A stretch of DNA of 38,851 nt from Clostridiales bacterium (GTDB taxonomy: Bacteria; Bacillota; Clostridia; Saccharofermentanales; Saccharofermentanaceae), in the NCBI GenBank assembly GCA_017545245.1, contig JAFWPB010000051.1, positions 1 through 38,851 on the forward strand. Direction: 5' to 3'. The translations under genes and the position numbers were made by a program. The notes under the pieces were generated by a model. That model was given only the letters and a program-made list of their open reading frames with translations. It did no database searches and was not told the origin of the DNA. Below, piece by piece: positions 32,490-38,851 of the stretch. The stretch's first letter is position 1. Every line of letters starts with the position of its first letter.

Positions 32490-33038
32490 TCACCTTGCCG
32501 CAATAGTCCGGATCTCATCTATGTATTCATGGAGGATTCCTTTCTTTACGATCAGGAATATACCTGTTCCCAAAAGGATCAGGGCAACGATACTGACAAG
32601 GACCGGGCTTTGATACCTGGAGAAAAGATGGACAAATTTAAATCCGTCTTCTCCCTGATCGTAATGTCCGTTCATGTAAAGTACCGGGATGACCACCCAT
32701 ACGATCATTGACGCGGTGTTTACCAGGCAGAAAAGAAACGAGAACAATCTGTAGAAAGTATTCTTGCTTTCTTTTCTGAATAACAATGCATACACATACG
32801 CGATGAAAAGCGGCAGCAGTGCTCCGTTGGCTTCCCGCCACATCGCCATAAACGGGGTATAGTAACCACCCTCGAAAGACATGTGCGCGTTCGATAAAGA
32901 GATATTGAACTCCGTGATCCTGGAACCTGCGAGAATCGCAACGATCGTATGTCCACCTTCATGCAGAATGACATATAGCAGCAAGGCGCAAAAAGCGGCA
33001 GGAATCACGCGGAGAATCTTCTTGATCCTTCGTTCCAT
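32490..33038 (-). CDS. M50-like membrane metalloprotease
   Basis: A 182-residue membrane protein with about five helices. HEGGH at residues 26-30 lies in the second half of the first helix (LLLYVILHEGGHTIVAILAG), as in site-2 proteases and the M50B-type Gram-positive family. The second M50 motif (an Asp in a later helix, NxxPxxxxD) is not clear, so catalysis is unproven. The ATG has GAGG 10 bases upstream. It is the fourth gene of the LytTR operon, 26 bases after the preceding stop. Possible roles are cleavage of a membrane-bound regulator or maturation or immunity toward a peptide. Confidence 0.7.
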   Translation of the reverse strand: MERRIKKILRVIPAAFCALLLYVILHEGGHTIVAILAGSRITEFNISLSNAHMSFEGGYYTPFMAMWREANGALLPLFIAYVYALLFRKESKNTFYRLFSFLFCLVNTASMIVWVVIPVLYMNGHYDQGEDGFKFVHLFSRYQSPVLVSIVALILLGTGIFLIVKKGILHEYIDEIRTIAAR

Positions 33039-33064
33039 AGTACAGCCTCATTTATTGGGAATCG

Positions 33065-33604
33065 TTATTTAGAAGTATTGATCTTTATGTCGTGATCGAT
33101 CTTCCACTGCCCGTCTTCGCCGGAGAAGACAAATCCGTCAAAAGAACCGTCATCCTCAATCTTTATCTCAATATTCGGGTCCAACTCCAGACAGGCATCT
33201 CTGAAAGAATATGCATCAGCATAGTATTCGCTGGTGATCGTATACGTTCCTTTTTCCGGAAGATCAAATTCCATCTCCCAGCTTCCGCTGCTTCCGGAAA
33301 CCCAGGCCGCCGCTTTTCCGCTCGGAGCCAGGATTTTTACGATGGTGAGAAAACTATATTTCTCAGAGGGATCTCCCATCGTAAGCTGCATTTTGCATTT
33401 CGTGGAATCCCCATTTTTAAACTCGACACCGGAATGTACGACTTCCGGAGTACCGTTAACCATCGTAACTTTATCCGTATAGGAAAGATTCATCTTGTCC
33501 AAAGGCTTTTCCCCTTTGAATCCAAGATATCCAAACAACACCGTCAGCGCCAATACTGCTACGACGCCCGCTGCAAACAATACACTTTTTACTGTCTTAT
33601 TCAT
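33065..33604 (-). CDS. Membrane-anchored exported protein of unknown function
   Basis: A 179-residue protein. One N-terminal helix (about 8-28, LFAAGVVAVLALTVLFGYLGF) acts as an uncleaved signal anchor. The outer domain of some 150 residues is beta-rich (KYSFLTIVKILAPSGKAAAW; GSWEMEFDLPEKGTYTITSEYYAD) and looks like an immunoglobulin-like or jelly-roll fold. The ATG at 33604 is used; a TTG four codons earlier lies in the ribosome site. It overlaps the DUF3021 gene by 8 bases. Family not recognised. Confidence 0.65.
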   Translation of the reverse strand: MNKTVKSVLFAAGVVAVLALTVLFGYLGFKGEKPLDKMNLSYTDKVTMVNGTPEVVHSGVEFKNGDSTKCKMQLTMGDPSEKYSFLTIVKILAPSGKAAAWVSGSSGSWEMEFDLPEKGTYTITSEYYADAYSFRDACLELDPNIEIKIEDDGSFDGFVFSGEDGQWKIDHDIKINTSK

Positions 33605-34055
33605 CTTCTTTCGCAATCTCCTTTTGAATCATGGAAAGTGCATCGTTCATTTTGTCCGTCTGCTTCTTTTCAATGAAGTACACGATCATGGAGCTGACAA
33701 GGTAGCCGATTCCAAAACACAGAACAACGATTGTCAGATTCGTCTTAAGATTCCCTTTGACTTCACCGAAGTTCATGATGCCGGTCACCGCGATGGCCAG
33801 TAAAAACGGCATAGAGATCAGTTTTTTGATCCAGAAAGGCATGCGTGCCCAGTTCTTGTTTCCATCCAGGAAGAGAAAGACCGTACTTACAATATCTATG
33901 CATAAGAACATCCATGTCACTATAAAGATATTCTTCGGCGCAACATTTCCGCCAATCAGATACGAGCAAAACGCTAAAATAACAATGCACAATGAGTACG
34001 CCCAGACTACTCTGGAAGAGGCTTTTCGAAAAGAAGAAATCATTCTGTCCATCAT
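33597..34055 (-). CDS. DUF3021-like membrane protein
   Basis: A 152-residue protein with four predicted helices (about 18-36, 43-63, 75-95 and 107-128), the usual layout of DUF3021 proteins, which are encoded next to LytTR regulators and are thought to control them at the membrane. It overlaps the LytTR stop as ATGA; an ATG one codon later is also possible, with AAGGAGG 4-7 bases upstream. It probably holds the regulator inactive or senses an envelope signal. Confidence 0.75.
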   Translation of the reverse strand: MMDRMISSFRKASSRVVWAYSLCIVILAFCSYLIGGNVAPKNIFIVTWMFLCIDIVSTVFLFLDGNKNWARMPFWIKKLISMPFLLAIAVTGIMNFGEVKGNLKTNLTIVVLCFGIGYLVSSMIVYFIEKKQTDKMNDALSMIQKEIAKEDE

Positions 34056-34504
34056 CTTGCCTCCTTCATACCAAGAGCCTTCTTCAGGTCACCGACGTAG
34101 TTCTTCGAAACGATGAGATATTCATTGTTTTTCAGTTCGATCCTCACGCGTCTGCCTTCTTCCGGTCTCATGTTTTTGATCATCCTCAAATTTACTACTG
34201 TTGACTTGGAGATCCGCACAAAATAGTTCGCTTTGTATGCGTCTTCGATTTCATATAACGTACTCTTTATCTTGATGACTTCCTGTTCGAGATATGCAAA
34301 TACTCTTCCTTCGATCGCCTCAAAATACAGGATCCTGACGACAGGTACCTGACAGACATCGCCGTTTTCCTTCTCACCGATGATCGTATTCGTCGCACTA
34401 CGCAATCCCGCAATCAAATCGTCGACTTCTCTGTCACGGGTTCTGCAACGGATCTCCACTTCGGTTTCTTTTACGTCACATTTTTCTTTCACAAACAGTT
34501 TCAT
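34052..34504 (-). CDS. LytTR-family transcriptional regulator
   Basis: A 150-residue regulator of the short LytTR class without a receiver domain. The LytTR DNA-binding domain spans about 48-148: RILYFEAIEGRVFAYLEQEV, then NYFVRISKSTVVNLRMIKNM, and RIELKNNEYLIVSKNYVGDLKKAL. Residues 1-45 form a short dimerisation region. The ATG has AGGAG 7 bases upstream. It is first in an operon with DUF3021, an exported protein and an M50-like protease. Direct repeats 21 bases apart upstream (34569-34595) suit its own binding and autoregulation. Confidence 0.87.
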   Translation of the reverse strand: MKLFVKEKCDVKETEVEIRCRTRDREVDDLIAGLRSATNTIIGEKENGDVCQVPVVRILYFEAIEGRVFAYLEQEVIKIKSTLYEIEDAYKANYFVRISKSTVVNLRMIKNMRPEEGRRVRIELKNNEYLIVSKNYVGDLKKALGMKEAR

Positions 34505-34524
34505 GTTTATCTCCTGAAACAGAT

Positions 34525-34595
34525 ACTATATTTCTCTTTGCGAGACTTCAATCAAAATCGGATAAGAGGGACATTTTGGCACACAAGAAGGACAT
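34525..34595 (-). promoter_or_regulatory. LytTR operon promoter with 21-bp-spaced direct repeats
   Basis: -10 TATAGT (34530-34525, minus strand). Upstream ATGTCC occurs at 34574-34569 and 34595-34590, 21 bases apart, with the flanking TCTT also repeated (10 of 13 matches). LytTR proteins bind pairs of 9-bp repeats spaced about two helix turns, so these are the likely operator. Confidence 0.5.
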
Positions 34596-34614
34596 CGCCT
34601 TCCTTTCTATTCAA

Positions 34615-35874
34615 CTAAAAGAACATTTCTATGTTTTCGATATAGTCTTTGCAGTTTGCTTTTCCGTTCATCTTTACAACAAACTTGATCATCTCTTCTT
34701 CATCAAAGACCTCAGCCGCACAGATGGAAACAAATACGAACTTCTTAAACATAGTATCAAAGAATCCTTCTTTGCGGAGCCTCACGACCGCTTCCACTAT
34801 GCATTTATACACGAAATCTCGATCATATGCTCCGCTATAGCCATTAAGATAATCTGCTGCATCTTTGAAGTATTCAGATGATTCCGTTATCGGATACCAC
34901 TCATATTCGCAGAAACGGTAATACCAAGGATCATCTGCCGGGTTCTCCAGGTTTTTCGAGTGATTTTCTTCTGTGTTTACATACACACCAAAGGAGCACT
35001 CACCGTTAGGAGTGTTATTATTGTTTGCTTCCAAGGAAAGAATATAAATATCTTCCTTTGCGTATTCTTCCGCTGCAAAAGCACTTACCGCTTTAATTCC
35101 TGCAATGATGTATCCGGTAAGCTTCTCTTTATTCGGATTCTTGAGGTCTTTCGCTCTCAGGTTCAAGATCTTCATCAGTTCTTTCTTTCTCTCCTGAAGC
35201 TCCTCCGCCTCAATTGTTCGCAAAGCACGTTTTTGATATTTAATCGTTTCGCTGAGATCCCATGTGTCGCCTTCAGCGTAAACGTGTTTGAGATATGGAT
35301 ATAACTCATCATCACGGATAAGAGGCGTTAACATATGACTACCGCTGCTGCAAGATGCCGCGGAGACAGTCTCGAAAAAGAGTTTCTCCAGATATTCCGG
35401 CTCATCAGAAAACAGTTCTTTTTCCTTCTTCAGCCAATAACACATCATTTCCGGCTGCTGATGCATAGCCGTGACCAGTGCCGGATTCTCATAAGGCACC
35501 GGGCGTTCGTTGATATTTTGGATGAGATTCTTCTCAATCTTAAGTCCGAGAGATAACAACCATTCTGCCATCTCCGGTGTCTCAACATTATTCAGGGCAT
35601 TACCTGAGAACCAGTCTGAAGTTGACTCATAAAATATGTCTGCTCCCTGTTCTGCCAGATATTTAGCCAGTTCCATGCGATTATACAGAACTGCCTGCAT
35701 AAACAGATTCGTGCCGCTGCTTTTATCACGAAGCTTGATTATTATGGGAGTTTCCGCAATCTTTTTCTGGATTTCCTCATCAGATACTGCTTCATTGGCA
35801 ATCATGTTCAGCCGGATGTCCATGATGAGCTTCACATACTCTTTTTCTAATTCTTCCATGCTTTTGTTATCCAT
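34615..35874 (-). CDS. Ankyrin-repeat protein with DUF4303-like C-terminus
   Basis: A 419-residue cytoplasmic protein. Residues about 55-165 hold ankyrin-like repeats (GTNLFMQAVLYNRMELAKYLAEQGADI; AEWLLSLGLKIE). Residues about 245-419 resemble DUF4303 (ILSLEANNNNTPNGECSFGVYVNTEE; WYYRFCEYEWYPITESSEYF), a family found with SUKH proteins in immunity loci of polymorphic toxins. The ATG has GAGGATAG 5 bases upstream. The first four codons of one segment (AVSAFAAEE, near 260) contain the AAAAGCACT word in reverse. It follows the gene at 35885 by 10 bases, last in a five-gene cluster. No catalytic motif is visible. Confidence 0.65.
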   Translation of the reverse strand: MDNKSMEELEKEYVKLIMDIRLNMIANEAVSDEEIQKKIAETPIIIKLRDKSSGTNLFMQAVLYNRMELAKYLAEQGADIFYESTSDWFSGNALNNVETPEMAEWLLSLGLKIEKNLIQNINERPVPYENPALVTAMHQQPEMMCYWLKKEKELFSDEPEYLEKLFFETVSAASCSSGSHMLTPLIRDDELYPYLKHVYAEGDTWDLSETIKYQKRALRTIEAEELQERKKELMKILNLRAKDLKNPNKEKLTGYIIAGIKAVSAFAAEEYAKEDIYILSLEANNNNTPNGECSFGVYVNTEENHSKNLENPADDPWYYRFCEYEWYPITESSEYFKDAADYLNGYSGAYDRDFVYKCIVEAVVRLRKEGFFDTMFKKFVFVSICAAEVFDEEEMIKFVVKMNGKANCKDYIENIEMFF

Positions 35875-35884
35875 TTTTCTATCC

Positions 35885-36430
35885 TCAACGTGCTCTAACG
35901 CTTTCCCAGATACACTTGCTTAACCGTTCCGGTTCGATCGGCAGATCAAAGTTCTGCATGATCTCATCAATGATCTGAAAAACTTCTTCCTTCTCTTCAA
36001 CAGCAGCCTTTAACATAGGCAATAAGAAAAGCTTCTCTTTGGAAGACAGATTGTCTGAAAACTCTCTATACCGATCAAGCGGGATTTTCCTGGTAAAATA
36101 CTCAGGTCCGGTACACCCTAGTTGTTCACCGTTTAAGTAATACACAGTATCACCAGGATGAAACTCGACCTCATACACATTCCCATTCAAATCAAGCCTG
36201 ATAGCATTAGGACACTCAACATATCCGTCGTATTCATCGAACACTCCATCGTAAAACTGCGTCAGCTGATCTATGTACTCCTTGTCTATAGGACTGGAAG
36301 AAAGGATTTCACTCAAAGAAATATCTTCCTCCTCATCGATTCCTTCCGGGAAATTGCTCATCACAAACCAGTGTATAAAACTGGTATTCGACAGCAATCG
36401 AATGTGGTCTACTGTTTTCCGTGATTCCAT
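35885..36430 (-). CDS. Immunity-type protein of unknown family
   Basis: A 181-residue soluble acidic protein. Two parts are visible: an N-terminal half with DEEEDISLSEILSS, and a middle with LDLNGNVYEVEFHPGDTVYYL-type strands followed by a helical C-terminus (LLPMLKAAVEEKEEVFQIIDE). I cannot assign a family. The ATG at 36430 has AGGAGG 6 bases upstream; another ATG two codons earlier abuts that site. It sits 99 bases after the SUKH gene at 36530 and 10 bases before the ankyrin/DUF4303 gene, which supports a role in the same cluster. Confidence 0.6.
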   Translation of the reverse strand: MESRKTVDHIRLLSNTSFIHWFVMSNFPEGIDEEEDISLSEILSSSPIDKEYIDQLTQFYDGVFDEYDGYVECPNAIRLDLNGNVYEVEFHPGDTVYYLNGEQLGCTGPEYFTRKIPLDRYREFSDNLSSKEKLFLLPMLKAAVEEKEEVFQIIDEIMQNFDLPIEPERLSKCIWESVRAR

Positions 36431-36529
36431 ATCCATCCTCCTGACAGATGCATTTAAACATGCTTACCTGTTTAATGCTCATTATCCTATCCCCTGCCAA
36501 ATCGAATCAACTCCGCGCTTTCACTCTAG

Positions 36530-37048
36530 TTATACTGCTGATCTTTTAAGTTTCTCAATAAACTCGTCCATCGTGTTAGCGATTATTCCATTCGGATTCT
36601 GTTCATATACCGTGAAGTATCCATATTCACAATCCATCCATTCGACTTTCCCGGTCTCGTTATTGAAGAGGATCAAGATACTTCCGATTTTCGTATACAA
36701 ATTTCCGATAAGGAATCTCTGACCAAAATCATTTCCTCCCATCCATTCTTTATACGCACCAACCACTCTGGCAACAGCAGTTTCCTGTGACTTGATAACA
36801 TCCAGCTTCATCTCGATTTCACCTTTGATATGGTTAAACGAAAACCAGGTATCAAACTTCTTATTGCCGGTCGGCTCGATGAAATCTGCCTCTTTGAATT
36901 TGATTTCTCCACGGATGATCCGCTCATTTGCTCTGGAATAAAAACTCTTTAATCCTTCGTGGAGCTGGAAACCCAATTCTGCTTCTATTTCTCCAAAATC
37001 AAACTGCGCACTTCCTGCTTTTGTATCCAAAAACTCAACCAGATTCAT
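36530..37048 (-). CDS. SUKH (SMI1/KNR4-like) domain protein
   Basis: A 172-residue protein that looks like a single SUKH domain. It has the opening helix and short strand typical of the fold (IEAELGFQLHEGLKSFYSRAN), then a strand pair, YKEWMGGNDFGQRFLIGNLYTK, and a C-terminal helix with DEFIEKLK. SUKH proteins commonly neutralise nuclease toxins of contact-dependent or type VII systems, though some have other roles. The ATG has AAGGAG 9 bases upstream. It is the third gene of the cluster. Confidence 0.65.
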   Translation of the reverse strand: MNLVEFLDTKAGSAQFDFGEIEAELGFQLHEGLKSFYSRANERIIRGEIKFKEADFIEPTGNKKFDTWFSFNHIKGEIEMKLDVIKSQETAVARVVGAYKEWMGGNDFGQRFLIGNLYTKIGSILILFNNETGKVEWMDCEYGYFTVYEQNPNGIIANTMDEFIEKLKRSAV

Positions 37049-37072
37049 ATAGTTTCACTCCTTTTTATGAGT

Positions 37073-37426
37073 TTATTTGCATCTAATCGTCGATACTTTA
37101 CCGTCTTCTGTAGTAATGCTGAAAGCATCTTTCCCGATCTTTTTGAACATATGCATATATGCATAGTTCCAGTTAAACTTTGCGCGTTTCTTGGTCTTCT
37201 CATCTATCAGGTATTGCACTGACAGATCGAAGTCTGGAAAAGGCTTTCTATACAGGAATATGATGTCATATATAACAAATTCCGTCTTGCCACCATCCTG
37301 TTCAACTACTATCGGCTTTTTATCAGCATGGCGGTCTCTTAAGAACTCAACAAATTCAACATAATCCGGTTGCTTCTCTTCTTTTCCCCATTCAATCATG
37401 GCATTAATATCAACTTCAAATCTCAT
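37073..37426 (-). CDS. Small protein of unknown function in the immunity cluster
   Basis: A 117-residue soluble protein, basic toward the C-terminus. It has an N-terminal helix (INAMIEWGKEEKQPDYVEFV), a strand pair around FVIYDIIFLYRKPF, and a Lys/Arg-rich end. No family is recognised. AGGAGG lies 7 bases before the ATG. It follows the large SUKH gene by 15 bases and precedes the small SUKH gene by 24, so co-transcription is expected. Confidence 0.6.
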   Translation of the reverse strand: MRFEVDINAMIEWGKEEKQPDYVEFVEFLRDRHADKKPIVVEQDGGKTEFVIYDIIFLYRKPFPDFDLSVQYLIDEKTKKRAKFNWNYAYMHMFKKIGKDAFSITTEDGKVSTIRCK

Positions 37427-37441
37427 AATACTGCCTCCTGA

Positions 37442-38644
37442 TCATGCGAAAATCTCGGCATAGAACTTGCCGTTCTCATCAAATCCAAAAGCCATGATCC
37501 CTTCATTGCTGTATGCATACAAATATAATTCCTTGTTTGGAGTAATCACCTCCGTAATCACACCCAGATATGTTATCTTCTTTCTCTTAAATGCATTCTT
37601 TGCAAGTTTGGGAACCTTGCCTCCGATAGCAGATACTGTACCATCAAGTTTCTTAGGATCAGCAGATTCAAAAATGAGCGGAAATTCGTGGAGCCATCGA
37701 CGCTTACGGATCAGTTTGCTCGAAACATCGTATAACTTCGCACCCTTACGGATCTCAACAATACAAGGATTTATAGTCGCGCATTCTCCCGTGTAGATCT
37801 GCCAGCAGATAATATCCGGATCTGCATATCCGTGATTATACAGTTCCATCATGAAGTGTCCGCCATAAGAATCTGCTTCCGGTATCTCGTCCGGAAGATA
37901 AGTCGGATAGCCGCCGATCTTATCCTGATTCTTGATGGGTGTATCACTTGCTTCGCCAACCTTTAGAAAGCAAGCGGATAGGTCTGCAGAAGTCTCGACA
38001 GGCTGTTCTTCTACCGGTTCTTCTCCGGAAAGAATGTGCTCATCTTCATCAAATGGCTTGCCGGTACATATTACCTTCAGGAATTGTTCGAAATTGTCGC
38101 AGAGCTCATGCGCATTCTCTTCCATGCACTCACGCGCTGCCTTAGGATCCTCATAATCCTCGCTTTCGTACAGATCTTCGTGATAGATCGAATACACAAC
38201 ATCTTCTTTTGTATCCAGGAAAACCTTATATCCTCTGAAATCACCTATGAGGATAAAGCCCGCTTTTGCCCATGCTGAAGTATTGTCGTTGATCTCATGG
38301 AAACTCGTTATAAACGCTTCTACACTTGAAACATCGTAACTGATCCAGTCAAGCTCAACTGTTATCTCCTCTTCTTCGGAATCTACATATGTATTCTTTT
38401 TCCTGTCGTAAGAGATACCAAAAGAATTCGCAAAAGTTTCACCACAAAAACAGATATATACTTTTGCAGCAGGAATCTGATACGTACGCAGGAACTCCTT
38501 GAACGAAGCAGGAAATTTGAGTTTAAGTTCTTTTCCTATAGCGGTAACATCTTTTGCCAACAAACCAGATTTGGCAAAAACTTGAGGGAAGATATCTTTC
38601 TCTCTCTTTTGAAGTTCATCTAGTAGCGCCTTGATCTGTGACAT
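37442..38644 (-). CDS. SUKH-domain protein with C-terminal extension
   Basis: A 400-residue protein. Residues about 10-190 are a SUKH domain: KLKFPASFKEFLRTYQ near 43-58, then WISYDVSSVEAFITSFHEIN, the GFILIGDFRGYKVFLDTKEDVVYSI strands and the closing helix DNFEQFLKVICTGKP. An acidic linker (EDEHILSGEEPVEEQPVE) leads to a second domain of some 180 residues with GGYPTYLPDEIPE and CWQIYTGECATINPCIVEIRK, reminiscent of DUF1963-type proteins but not certain. The ATG at 38644 has GGGAGGG 6 bases upstream. It is the first gene of the immunity-like cluster, behind the shared promoter block. Confidence 0.75.
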   Translation of the reverse strand: MSQIKALLDELQKREKDIFPQVFAKSGLLAKDVTAIGKELKLKFPASFKEFLRTYQIPAAKVYICFCGETFANSFGISYDRKKNTYVDSEEEEITVELDWISYDVSSVEAFITSFHEINDNTSAWAKAGFILIGDFRGYKVFLDTKEDVVYSIYHEDLYESEDYEDPKAARECMEENAHELCDNFEQFLKVICTGKPFDEDEHILSGEEPVEEQPVETSADLSACFLKVGEASDTPIKNQDKIGGYPTYLPDEIPEADSYGGHFMMELYNHGYADPDIICWQIYTGECATINPCIVEIRKGAKLYDVSSKLIRKRRWLHEFPLIFESADPKKLDGTVSAIGGKVPKLAKNAFKRKKITYLGVITEVITPNKELYLYAYSNEGIMAFGFDENGKFYAEIFA

Positions 38645-38670
38645 TCTGCCCTCCCTTTTCCCTATCTGCC

Positions 38671-38710
38671 AATGCAATCAAAAATAATTGTAGATATAGG
38701 TACATTATAT
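38671..38710 (-). promoter_or_regulatory. Shared promoter/leader block, copy 2
   Basis: TATAAT on the minus strand (38709-38704), then a leader stretch ending in TTTTTGATTGCATT. It matches 31430-31469 at 34 of 40 bases, including the -10 and the first 13 bases of the downstream end. It lies 27 bases before the ATG at 38644. Confidence 0.7.
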
Positions 38711-38749
38711 GGTTCTTCACGGAAATCGTGGGAATAAGTAATTGAAAAA

Positions 38750-38811
38750 GGAGCATAACTATCCTAGAGTTTAGTTGCTAGACAAAAACGAAAGGATAAA
38801 GAATATGCTCC
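38750..38811 (+). promoter_or_regulatory. Leader hairpin around the start codon at the right edge
   Basis: GGAGCATA (38750-38757) pairs exactly with TATGCTCC (38804-38811), and TATCCT (38760-38765) with AGGATA (38793-38798). The second arms contain the start codon (38805-38807) and the AAAGGA ribosome site, so the hairpin could block translation. It resembles the protective leaders of some transposase genes, but it might also be an insertion-sequence end. Confidence 0.5.
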
Positions 38812-38851
38812 TCGACCATAATAATACTAAGATTCAGATTACTTGCCAACA
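38805..38851 (+). CDS. Start of an unidentified gene, cut by the window end
   Basis: The ATG at 38805 is preceded by AAAGGATA at 7-14 bases and opens a frame of 15 codons (MLLDHNNTKIQITCQ) to the end of the window without a stop. The fragment is too short to identify. Its hairpin leader and position at the border of an accessory region make a transposase plausible. Confidence 0.4.
   Translation, partial: MLLDHNNTKIQITCQ

Overview
The window reads as a chromosomal segment of a mid-GC Gram-positive anaerobe of the Bacillota, most likely a Clostridia member. The grounds are strong AGGAGG-type ribosome binding sites, frequent GTG/TTG starts, a PhoP/PhoR pair with TTAACA-type Pho boxes, a HydE-type [FeFe]-hydrogenase maturase, LytTR-DUF3021 and LanFEG/Cpr-like transporter modules, and lipoprotein signal peptides. 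No rRNA, tRNA, CRISPR array or complete insertion sequence was found. Family calls come from reading motifs, not from database searches.

Left part (1-9.2 kb): an intergenic composite repeat, a metallophosphoesterase, a DUF4428-like zinc-ribbon protein with a Gly/Met/Gln-rich repeat tail, the PhoR/PhoP pair, and a divergent Na+/phosphate symporter fused to a PhoU-like domain behind a Pho box. These are followed by a DEDDh exonuclease, a VapBC toxin-antitoxin pair with a repeat-rich operator, and a small membrane protein. Middle (9.2-16.3 kb): a zinc-ribbon membrane protein, a large lipoprotein with a HELTH metalloprotease motif, HydE, an ECF sigma factor overlapping its probable membrane anti-sigma factor, and an AI-2E family permease.

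16.4-20.3 kb holds a minus-strand operon of two small exported paralogues followed by an orphan solute-binding lipoprotein, driven by a promoter whose spacer is almost filled by a perfect inverted repeat. Upstream lies about 0.6 kb without genes. It contains four 36-bp hairpin elements (TAAGTCG-N22-CGACTTA) and a 40-bp tandem repeat; a fifth hairpin with the same right flank lies at position 86. 20.3-28.7 kb holds a lipoprotein, a MacB/FtsX-type ABC exporter, and a five-gene operon (response regulator, ATPase, two permeases, histidine kinase) resembling antimicrobial-peptide sensing and resistance modules. A GNAT acetyltransferase and an SDR enzyme follow.

The right part (30-38.7 kb) is accessory. 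It has two unknown genes, a radical SAM protein with an attenuator-like leader, and a LytTR/DUF3021/exported-protein/M50-like protease operon. It ends with a five-gene cluster of SUKH, DUF4303-like and other immunity-type proteins with no toxin in view. Two of these transcription units share a 40-bp promoter and leader block. At the right edge an open frame begins whose start codon lies in a hairpin.

The strongest unexplained signal is the 9-mer AAAAGCACT. It occurs 19 times on the two strands, inside genes (read as Lys-Ala-Leu or Ser-Ala-Phe) and in the repeat blocks, where about 0.3 occurrences are expected by chance. It resembles an uptake-sequence- or Chi-like genomic word.
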